A stretch of DNA of 64,000 nt from Bacteroidales bacterium. Its GTDB lineage: Bacteria > Bacteroidota > Bacteroidia > Bacteroidales > Bacteroidaceae. The stretch covers positions 1-64,000 of the forward strand of contig SUXS01000010.1 of NCBI GenBank assembly GCA_015060865.1, written 5' to 3'. How positions within the stretch are numbered: position 1 is the first letter of the stretch; each line of letters opens with the position of its first letter. The notes beneath the pieces were generated by a model, which was given only the letters and a program-made list of their open reading frames with translations, was not told the origin of the DNA and searched no databases. This document shows positions 53,401 to 64,000 of the stretch, piece after piece. Made by a program: the position numbers and the translations under genes.

Positions 53401-54779
53401 TCCTCACCATGGATGACATGTGCGCCATACAGATTACCCAGTCCGCTGCCGAGCAACTCGGCTCGCGCTTCTGGAACATCAAGAACGACCGCCTCGAAAT
53501 TGACAATGAGCTTACCCGCCAGGATGCTTATGTCATCAAGATTGTAGCTAAGGGTGAGGTGACCGAACCCGACCCCGAGCCTGGCATCCTGCGCCAATAT
53601 ACGGTGAATGGAACTATTGACGGCTCCAACTATACCGCTCTGCCCAGCAAGGTGATGCCTCAGCAGGCTCTTGATGTCGTGCTGCGTGGTGCTCCGGGCT
53701 ATGTTGCCAAGGGACTCACCGTACGCTACGGAACGAATCCTGATGGTGCTGAGTTTGATGCCGAGGGCAATCGTCAGTGGACCGAGCAGTACGTTGCAGC
53801 CTCCAATGGTGCTGCCACTTTGCCCGCCGAGGTCATTGAGGGTAACGTAAACCTCTATGCCACCTTCGAACCTGCGGCAAACAGCGACTGGCACCTCGTG
53901 TTCAGCGACGAGTTCAATGCTGAGGACAAATCACAACCTGAGACCGACAAATGGATGCGTTGTCAGCGCCAGGGAGCCACCTGGAACCGTTGGCTCAGCG
54001 ATAGCGAGGAGGTCATCTACCTCGAAGATGGCGACCTTGTGGCTCGTGCCATCCCCAACCCCGACAAATCTACCGACAACGTCCCCATGATTACTGGCGG
54101 CATCAAGAGCATGGGAAAGTTTGGCTTCACCTACGGCTACGTGGAAGCACGCCTCCTCACCAACCCCTGGACGGGCAACTTCCCCGCCTTTTGGATGATG
54201 CCCGAGGACCAGAGCGCCGGATGGCCCGACTGCGGCGAAATCGACATCTGGGAAGCCATCGATACCGACGGACGTTCCTACCACACCATCCACAGCAACT
54301 GGACCTACGATCTCGGCTATAAGGGCAATCCCCAGTCGAGTTTCAACACCGGCATCCCCTACGACCGCTACCACACCTACGCTCTCGAGTGGAACAGGAA
54401 GACACTCATCTGGTACGTCGACGGCAAGGAGGTAGGCCGCTACGCCAAGTCGACCAACCAGTCGCACCTCACGCAAGGCCAGTGGCCCTTCGACAAGCAC
54501 TTCCACCTCATCCTCAACCAAAGCGTGGGCAACGGCTCCTGGGCAGCCAACGCCGATGTCACCCACACCTATGAGACCCGCTTCGATTGGGTGCGTGTAT
54601 ACCAAAAGACAGGGATGCAGAACACCGATGGCACTGTCAACGCCATCTCCGACATGGAACTGTCAGCTCCCACACCCACAGGCATCTACACCCTGCAAGG
54701 CCTGCGTCTCAACGGACCCGTGGAGAACTTGCCCAAGGGGCTCTACATCATAGGAGGCAAAAAACTATATATAAAATAA
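50418..54779 (+). CDS. secreted GH84-GH16 fusion glycosidase with C-terminal sorting-like tail
   Basis: 1453 residues; signal peptide MKRLPLTLLTFGMSMLGIFA. Order: N-terminal binding-like module (25-165), GH84 N domain (about 176-295), GH84 barrel (about 298-590; catalytic Asp pair 413-414 in FAIFFDDISG), two ricin-like modules (about 769-890, 915-1045), GH16 (about 1157-1405; catalytic EIDIWE, Glu1274 and Glu1279), and the tail IYTLQGLRLNGP plus KGLYIIGGKKLYIK. GH84 removes beta-N-acetylglucosamine or acts as a hyaluronidase-type enzyme; gut GH16 members are endo-acting on mucin O-glycans or beta-glucans. The pair suggests attack on poly-LacNAc-type host glycans, which is inference. Confidence 0.9.
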   Translation: MKRLPLTLLTFGMSMLGIFAQGVSTANNYTEKLNEEYYYYLRNVWFDKFVGYDKSNKIVAPMEQSEADHKLWQVIKLSDGTIYLINKATGTAAYPTSHQGEQAIKLGNEYAWSLEERTLDGQTGICIIDATGNNSWYTNPDAWNYILMKPFWGACTWEFQRSNVKVSAEESPTTKGMEIFPHPQQVKWGEGKAFDNTAAYTLVGTADADADAVALVYKYLTTANGTIQLIIGERGDAAVAEYDSLIPTKAEGYYLSVASDKVVIAGNDAAGTYYGVQTYLQLASQPEVKAVTITDWPAISDRGLVEGYYGNPYSDTDRKSLLEFFGRTKMNVYIYGPKDDPYHRDRWREDYPAAEAERISELAATAARNKVRFVWAMHPGLDIRWTDADRKASIAKLEKMYALGVRTFAIFFDDISGTEQRKADKQAEYLNYLNTEFVKKHSDVAPLIMCPTEYNKGWAGSDYLDVLGANLAPETHIMWTGNSVVDMIGKADMTYINNRIKRNAYIWLNYPVNDYCRDHILMGPTYGNDLDIASMLGGFTSNPMEYAEASKVSLYSIGDYCWNMEAYDADASWESAIKYLMPEHSEEFRLFCENNVDLGNNVHGLRRTNESPRFVEAKNSFNTLMQQGKTAEAVAVLREHFTLMTNAATTLMVSDYNPALTTEITPWCEVMNYMALKGLELMNMYDALEAEQPDTFIDSYLRYQEYDEKQSAVRSRDFEGSIRVARPAVGSYHIIPFLKSTLDALVADYKSRYDVGLDVFPGQEVENGNYFIMHDGKYLTNQSEGVDGTAPAFVEKRDDVKPQRQEWNISLDPATNRYKIVNRQDDRYLNEKGEFTVNNSTNPYEAVWHTYNIMRLTNGKYCIQNGGSAGDKVWTVSGSRVVKSESNKIEPANFIFDLVPTDGEAPKAPIVSTRDVYYIMDGNRYLTNTNPGGNGGTPTFKTVDTPGEAQEWRITIDAAGLNHYKIASDADGRYINEYGVFGTNAYYADWNTFLILTMDDMCAIQITQSAAEQLGSRFWNIKNDRLEIDNELTRQDAYVIKIVAKGEVTEPDPEPGILRQYTVNGTIDGSNYTALPSKVMPQQALDVVLRGAPGYVAKGLTVRYGTNPDGAEFDAEGNRQWTEQYVAASNGAATLPAEVIEGNVNLYATFEPAANSDWHLVFSDEFNAEDKSQPETDKWMRCQRQGATWNRWLSDSEEVIYLEDGDLVARAIPNPDKSTDNVPMITGGIKSMGKFGFTYGYVEARLLTNPWTGNFPAFWMMPEDQSAGWPDCGEIDIWEAIDTDGRSYHTIHSNWTYDLGYKGNPQSSFNTGIPYDRYHTYALEWNRKTLIWYVDGKEVGRYAKSTNQSHLTQGQWPFDKHFHLILNQSVGNGSWAANADVTHTYETRFDWVRVYQKTGMQNTDGTVNAISDMELSAPTPTGIYTLQGLRLNGPVENLPKGLYIIGGKKLYIK

Positions 54780-54831
54780 CTCTATTCTCGCGAGTAGATA
54801 CATACATATTCTCAATTCATAAACCGCATAG

Positions 54832-59205
<4,374 letters not shown>

Positions 59206-59263
59206 GAGTTAGTGAGGAATCACTTTTTCCCTAGATTGCGTGACGGTATTTCAAAATAATGTG

Positions 59264-59271
59264 TAAATTTG
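59264..59271 (+). promoter_or_regulatory. -7 element of the mutA promoter
   Basis: TAAATTTG matches TAnnTTTG, 67 bases before the mutA start. The nearest -33 candidate (ATTG, 59235-59238) is rather far. Confidence 0.6.
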
Positions 59272-59338
59272 CATCTTGTACGTCCGAATACGAAGTATAT
59301 AACCAATTTTATAAATCATAATTCACAAAGTAAAGACT

Positions 59339-61198
59339 ATGGCAAATAGTAAAGAAAAACTTTTCAGTGAGTTTGCACCTACCACCACCGAAGCGTGGAA
59401 AGAGAAGGCTGTGACCGACCTCAAGGGTGCCGACTACGAGAAGAAGCTGGTGTGGAAGACCAATGAGGGATTCGCCATACAGCCCTTCTACCGCCGTGAG
59501 GATATCACTTCACTGGCTACTACCAATGCACTGCCGGGTGAGTACCCCTTCGTGCGTGGTAACAAGAAAGACAATAATGAATGGTGCGTGCGTCAGGACA
59601 TCGAGGTGACCGACTATGCCGAGGCCAACGCCAAGGCACTCCAGGTACTGGAGCGCGGTGCCGACTCACTCGGATTCAAGATCAAGGGCAAGATGCTCTC
59701 TGCCGAAGGTATCGAGACACTGCTCAAAGGTATCCGTGCATGCTGCGTAGAGCTCAACTTCGTCACCTGCCAGGGCAAGTGCGTGGAGCTCGCCAATATC
59801 CTCATCGACTACTTCACCGCCAAGAGCTACGACCTCGAAGTACTGCGCGGCTCTATCAACTATGACCCCATCAACAAGCTCATCGGCAAGGGTAAGGAGA
59901 TTGGCGAATATGCCGAGACCCTGAAGACCCTCGTGGAGACCATGCAGGCACTGCCCGGCTACAAGTGCGTAGCTGTAAATGCCCTCTCGATGAACAATGC
60001 CGGCTCGTACATCAGCCAGGAGTTGGGCTATGCCCTCGCCTGGGGACACGAATACCTGCATACCCTCGTGGAGGCTGGCGTGCCCGTAGAGAAGGCTGCC
60101 AAGGCCATGAAGTTCAACTTCGGTATCTCGAGCAACTACTTCATGGAGATTGCCAAGTTCCGTGCTGCACGTATGCTGTGGGCTACCATCGTGAAGCAGT
60201 ATGAGCCCAAGTGCGACTGCGCATGCAAGATGGCCGTACATGCCGAGACATCGACCTTCAACATGACTCTCTTCGATGCACACGTGAACATGCTGCGCAC
60301 ACAGACCGAGGCCATGAGTGCTGCCATCGCCGGTGTGGACAGTATCACCGTATGCCCCTTCGACAAGACCTACGAGACTCCCGATGAGTTTGCCGAGCGC
60401 ATCGCCCGCAACCAGCAGCTCCTGCTCAAGGAGGAGTGCCACCTCGACAAGACCGTGGACCCCGCTGCAGGCTCATATTATATAGAGACCCTCACCGCCT
60501 CTATCGCCAAGCAGGCATGGGAGCTCTTCCTCGCCGTGGAGAACGCTGGCGGATTCCTCACCGAGGCCAAGGCTGGCAACATACAGCGTGCCGTAAACAA
60601 GAGTGGCGATGCACGCCGCGAAGCCGTATCGAAGCGTCGCGAGATACTGCTCGGCACCAACCAATACCCCAACTTCACCGAGACAGCCGGCACCAAGCGC
60701 CCTGTAGCCAAGACCTGCTGCTGCGGTGGCCACAGCGAGTGTGAGGCACAGTACGAGAAGCTCGACCAGAGCCGTCAGGCATCGGCTTTCGAAGCATTGC
60801 GTCTCGAGACCGAGGAGAGCGGCCGTCGTCCCAAGGCATTCATGCTCACCATCGGTAACCTGGCCATGCGTCAGGCCCGTGCACAGTTCTCATGCAACTT
60901 CCTCGCTTGCGCAGGTTATGAGGTAATCGACAACCTCGGCTTCGCTACCGTAGAAGAGGGTGTAGAGGCCGCCATGGCTGCCAAGGCCGACATCGTGGTG
61001 CTCTGCTCAAGCGACGACGAGTATGCCGAGTATGCCGTGCCCGCCTTCAAAGCTGTGGATGGCCGCGCCATGTTCATCGTTGCCGGCGCTCCCGCTTGCA
61101 TGGACGACTTGAAAGCTGCAGGCATTGAGAACTTCATCCATGTGCGTTGCAACGTGCTGGAAACACTGAAAGAGTATAACGCTAAACTGTTGAAGTAA
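59339..61198 (+). CDS. mutA: methylmalonyl-CoA mutase small subunit
   Basis: Non-catalytic beta subunit of the B12-dependent mutase that interconverts succinyl-CoA and methylmalonyl-CoA in propionate formation; cytosolic. 619 residues with barrel domain (about 20-440) and a B12-like domain (about 490-619) that lacks the DxHxxG cobalamin motif, as normal for this subunit. The linker holds a Cys cluster [18 protein letters not shown] (residues 460-462 and 468) that may bind a metal. Stop is two bases before mutB, so translation is coupled. Confidence 0.95.
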   Translation: MANSKEKLFSEFAPTTTEAWKEKAVTDLKGADYEKKLVWKTNEGFAIQPFYRREDITSLATTNALPGEYPFVRGNKKDNNEWCVRQDIEVTDYAEANAKALQVLERGADSLGFKIKGKMLSAEGIETLLKGIRACCVELNFVTCQGKCVELANILIDYFTAKSYDLEVLRGSINYDPINKLIGKGKEIGEYAETLKTLVETMQALPGYKCVAVNALSMNNAGSYISQELGYALAWGHEYLHTLVEAGVPVEKAAKAMKFNFGISSNYFMEIAKFRAARMLWATIVKQYEPKCDCACKMAVHAETSTFNMTLFDAHVNMLRTQTEAMSAAIAGVDSITVCPFDKTYETPDEFAERIARNQQLLLKEECHLDKTVDPAAGSYYIETLTASIAKQAWELFLAVENAGGFLTEAKAGNIQRAVNKSGDARREAVSKRREILLGTNQYPNFTETAGTKRPVAKTCCCGGHSECEAQYEKLDQSRQASAFEALRLETEESGRRPKAFMLTIGNLAMRQARAQFSCNFLACAGYEVIDNLGFATVEEGVEAAMAAKADIVVLCSSDDEYAEYAVPAFKAVDGRAMFIVAGAPACMDDLKAAGIENFIHVRCNVLETLKEYNAKLLK

Positions 61199-61200
61199 TC

Positions 61201-63345
61201 ATGAGAAAGACATTCAATAATATCGATATATTTGCAGGTATCCAAGCTCAGAATGGAGCCGAATGGCAAAATGCAAATGGCATCACAGCCAACTGGAAAA
61301 CTCCCGAGCTGATTGATGTGAAACCCGTATATACCAAGGAAGACCTCGAAGGCATGGAGCATCTCGACTATGCCGCTGGTCTGCCCCCCTACCTCCGCGG
61401 CCCCTACTCGGTGATGTATGTGCTCCGCCCCTGGACCATCCGTCAGTATGCCGGATTCTCTACCGCTGAGGAGAGTAACGCATTCTATCGCCGCAACCTC
61501 GCCAGCGGTCAGAAGGGCCTCTCTGTAGCCTTCGACCTCCCCACACACCGCGGCTACGACCCCGACCACGAGCGCGTAGTGGGCGACGTGGGTAAGGCAG
61601 GTGTATCTATCTGCTCACTGGAGAACATGAAGGTGCTCTTCGAGGGTATCCCCTTGAACAAGATGTCCGTGTCGATGACCATGAACGGCGGCGTGCTCCC
61701 CGTGATGGCCTTCTACATCAACGCAGGTCTGGAGCAGGGCGCCAAGCTCGAAGAGATGGCAGGTACCATCCAGAACGATATCCTCAAGGAGTTCATGGTG
61801 CGCAACACTTACATCTACCCGCCCGCCTTCTCCATGAAGATTATCTCTGACATCTTCGAGTACACCTCGCAGAATATGCCCAAGTTCAACAGCATCTCCA
61901 TCTCTGGCTACCACATGCAGGAGGCTGGTGCTACAGCCGACATCGAGCTGGCCTACACCCTCGCCGACGGTCTTGAGTACCTCCGTGCCGGTGTCAACGC
62001 TGGTATCGACATCGATGCCTTTGCACCCCGCTTATCGTTCTTCTGGGCTATCGGCATGAACCACTTCATGGAAATCGCCAAGATGCGTGCAGCCCGCATG
62101 CTGTGGGCCAAGATTGTGAAGCAGTTTGGTCCCAAGAACCCCAAATCACTGGCTCTGCGTACCCACTCGCAGACTTCAGGCTGGAGCCTCACTGAGCAGG
62201 ATCCCTTCAACAATGTGGGCCGCACCTGTATCGAGGCGATGGCTGCTGCATTGGGTCACACCCAGTCGCTCCACACCAACGCCCTCGACGAGGCCATCGC
62301 ACTGCCTACCGACTTCTCGGCACGTATCGCGCGTAACACACAGATTTATATCCAAGAGGAGACCTACGTATGCAAGAACGTAGACCCCTGGGGCGGCTCA
62401 TACTACGTGGAGGCGCTCACCAACGAGATTGCTCACCGCGCATGGGAGCACATCCAGGAGATTGAGAAGTTGGGCGGTATGGCCAAGGCTATCGAGACCG
62501 GACTCCCCAAGATGCGTATCGAGGAGGCTGCTGCCCGCACACAGGCCCGCATCGACTCAGGTGCACAGACCATCGTGGGTACCAACAAGTACCGCCTCGA
62601 GAAGGAAGACCCCATCGACATCCTCGAAGTGGACAACACCGCTGTGCGCCTCGAACAGGTGGAAGGCCTCAAGCAGCTGCGTGAGAAGCGCGACGAAGCC
62701 GCCGTACAGGCAGCCCTCGATGCTATCACCAAGTGCGTAGAGACTGGCGAGGGCAACCTCTTGGCGCTGGCCGTAGAGGCTGCACGCGTACGTGCTACCC
62801 TCGGAGAGATTTCTTATGCTTGCGAGAAGATCGTAGGCCGTTACAAAGCAGTAATCAGAACCATATCAGGCGTGTATTCATCAGAAAGCAAGAAAGATGC
62901 AGACTTCGAGCGTGCATGCGCACTCACTGAGGAGTTTGCCAAGAAGGAGGGCCGCCGCCCCCGTATCATGGTAGCCAAAATGGGTCAGGACGGTCACGAC
63001 CGCGGTGCCAAGGTAGTAGCCACCGGCTATGCCGACTGTGGCTTCGACGTGGACATGGGCCCCTTGTTCCAGACACCTGCCGAGGCTGCCCGTCAGGCAG
63101 TAGAGAACGACGTGAACGTGCTCGGTGTATCGTCACTCGCAGCAGGACACAAGACCCTCGTTCCCCAAGTGATCGAAGAGTTGGCCAAGCTCGGCCGCGA
63201 GGACATCATGGTCATCGCCGGTGGTGTAATCCCCGCACAGGACTACGACTTCCTCTACAAGGCTGGAGTAGCTGCCATCTTCGGCCCCGGCACCAACGTT
63301 GCCCAGTCGGCCTGCAAGATTGTAGAGCTGCTGCTCGAGGAGTAA
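61201..63345 (+). CDS. mutB: methylmalonyl-CoA mutase large subunit
   Basis: Catalytic alpha subunit; 714 residues. Substrate barrel at about 40-560 with [20 protein letters not shown] (residues near 60-80) and the Tyr/His/Arg region [19 protein letters not shown]. The C-terminal cobalamin domain has [20 protein letters not shown], with the cobalt-ligating His599, and [12 protein letters not shown]. With mutA it forms the heterodimer used by Bacteroidales for the succinate-propionate route. No methylmalonyl-CoA epimerase or meaB gene lies in the window. A terminator follows. Confidence 0.97.
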   Translation: MRKTFNNIDIFAGIQAQNGAEWQNANGITANWKTPELIDVKPVYTKEDLEGMEHLDYAAGLPPYLRGPYSVMYVLRPWTIRQYAGFSTAEESNAFYRRNLASGQKGLSVAFDLPTHRGYDPDHERVVGDVGKAGVSICSLENMKVLFEGIPLNKMSVSMTMNGGVLPVMAFYINAGLEQGAKLEEMAGTIQNDILKEFMVRNTYIYPPAFSMKIISDIFEYTSQNMPKFNSISISGYHMQEAGATADIELAYTLADGLEYLRAGVNAGIDIDAFAPRLSFFWAIGMNHFMEIAKMRAARMLWAKIVKQFGPKNPKSLALRTHSQTSGWSLTEQDPFNNVGRTCIEAMAAALGHTQSLHTNALDEAIALPTDFSARIARNTQIYIQEETYVCKNVDPWGGSYYVEALTNEIAHRAWEHIQEIEKLGGMAKAIETGLPKMRIEEAAARTQARIDSGAQTIVGTNKYRLEKEDPIDILEVDNTAVRLEQVEGLKQLREKRDEAAVQAALDAITKCVETGEGNLLALAVEAARVRATLGEISYACEKIVGRYKAVIRTISGVYSSESKKDADFERACALTEEFAKKEGRRPRIMVAKMGQDGHDRGAKVVATGYADCGFDVDMGPLFQTPAEAARQAVENDVNVLGVSSLAAGHKTLVPQVIEELAKLGREDIMVIAGGVIPAQDYDFLYKAGVAAIFGPGTNVAQSACKIVELLLEE

Positions 63346-63364
63346 TCCGCAAGCAATATAACAG

Positions 63365-63400
63365 AATAATGGGGTGACCGGTTGGACACCCCATTATTTT
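63365..63400 (+). terminator. terminator of the mutAB operon
   Basis: AATAATGGGGTG (63365-63376) pairs perfectly with CACCCCATTATT (63387-63398), 10-nt loop, then TTATT. Confidence 0.9.
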
Positions 63401-63404
63401 ATTG

Positions 63405-63713
63405 GCCATTTTGAGCAAAGCGAGAAATCTCGCTCCGCACACCAACATCGACTACAACCGAAGAAATGCCGACTTAACAAGCTCTGGTTCCACATATCCA
63501 TTACGTGGATAGTAACACTCTCCAATTCAATGTAATGTTATCATAATCCCCTGGATAATCCATAACGACATCTCACACATAGGTTATTATAAGTACATAG
63601 CAATAAGAATGATGCACTCTACCGTAAAGCAAGGTGCATTCGTCATATAGGGCTCATCATCTACGTGGGTGTGATACCTGCCCTTTCAGCCTAAGACGCG
63701 CCACAAAGATGAA
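63405..63713. other. intergenic region before the Nudix gene's 3' end
   Basis: About 310 bp without a gene. AGCGAGA/TCTCGCT forms a 7-bp stem with a 2-nt loop at 63419-63434. ATTCAATGTAATGTTAT and similar AT-rich stretches follow. Nothing else is recognised. Confidence 0.5.
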
Positions 63714-64000
63714 TCAACGGGAAGGAATATAAAGTTCCAACACGCGCGCTACCCCCTCGCGCACCGACTGCAGCCCAAAGTCCTCTGAACGCACCTCGTG
63801 AAGAGGCACCCAAAAGCATTCCTCTACATCGTCAGCTGCGGTAACTGTACTGCATTCGTCAACCACACAATGGAAGAAGTTATCTACCGTGTGGACCAAG
63901 AAACCACTATAGAGATAAGTATTGGGCAGTGAAAAGAGATATCGGGTGGCTGTCACCTTCAGTCCTGTCTCTTCATACACCTCACGCGCTACGCCCTCCT
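63714..64000 (-). CDS. Nudix hydrolase, 5' part beyond the right edge
   Basis: The reading frame runs from beyond the right edge leftward to a stop at 63714. It begins inside a Nudix box (EGVAREVYEETGLKV) and continues through strand-rich sequence FLVHTVDNFFHCVVDE with the acidic DDVEECFWVPLHEV typical of Nudix enzymes. The visible 95 codons are the C-terminal half; GTG 63980 is not a real start. Nudix enzymes hydrolyse nucleoside diphosphate derivatives; substrate unknown. Confidence 0.85.
   Translation of the reverse strand, partial: EGVAREVYEETGLKVTATRYLFSLPNTYLYSGFLVHTVDNFFHCVVDECSTVTAADDVEECFWVPLHEVRSEDFGLQSVREGVARVLELYIPSR

Overview
The window reads as a chromosomal segment of a gut- or oral-type member of the order Bacteroidales (phylum Bacteroidota). 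Evidence: promoters of the TAnnTTTG type, start codons mostly without strong Shine-Dalgarno sequences, Bacteroidales-typical gene neighbourhoods (yicC-gmk-nadD; DUF4290-murA-rimM-M23-dxr-rseP; mlaE-mlaF beside lptB), an N-acyl-ornithine carbamoyltransferase of the Bacteroides type, paired methylmalonyl-CoA mutase subunits, and many secreted proteins with a Prevotella/Bacteroides-like C-terminal signature. The genus cannot be fixed; Prevotellaceae or Muribaculaceae are plausible. I saw no rRNA, tRNA, CRISPR array, phage or transposase gene.

Layout. 0-9.2 kb is housekeeping: nadD, gmk and yicC leftward, then tsaB, DUF4290, murA, rimM, an M23-like protein, dxr and rseP rightward. 9.4-13.6 kb is an oxalate catabolism operon (frc, oxc, AEC-family carrier). 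13.7-20.3 kb is an accessory leftward block: two secreted proteins, a SAM methyltransferase and a TPR/HTH lipoprotein, with a 950-bp repeat-rich non-coding island. These four genes share phased TTGCA repeats upstream. 20.6-22.9 kb holds argB and the argF-like gene, separated by a four-helix-bundle gene between inverted repeats. 23-25.6 kb encodes two secreted proteins, then gpmI and a DUF3109 protein. 28.3-34.3 kb has a leucine-rich-repeat secreted protein with a small Gly-rich peptide, a PorE-like T9SS lipoprotein and an M6 metalloprotease. 34.3-36.7 kb holds lptB and mlaE-mlaF. 36.9-40.2 kb has a large outer-membrane barrel and a histone H1-like small protein. 40.2-46.6 kb is a leftward polyuronate-degradation operon (GH88, alginate-lyase/beta-helix fusion, alginate-lyase-family protein). 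46.9-49.2 kb holds a Gate-domain membrane protein and a porin. 49.5-59.2 kb has rhaD and two very large secreted glycosidases (GH84-GH16 fusion and GH2) suited to amino-sugar/galactose-rich glycans. 59.3-63.3 kb is mutA-mutB. Both window edges cut genes.

How it fits together. The organism appears to export glycan hydrolases and proteases carrying a C-terminal sorting-like tail, plausibly through a type IX system (PorE is here), to degrade host or dietary polymers; products feed fermentation through methylmalonyl-CoA to propionate. Oxalate is handled separately. The most unusual sequence-level signals are non-coding: short word repeats (mostly 7 bp, but 9 bp in the oxalate operon) in the leaders of several genes, the 11-bp-phased TTGCA arrays, and the inverted-repeat-bounded segments at 17.9-18.4 and 21.4-21.9 kb.
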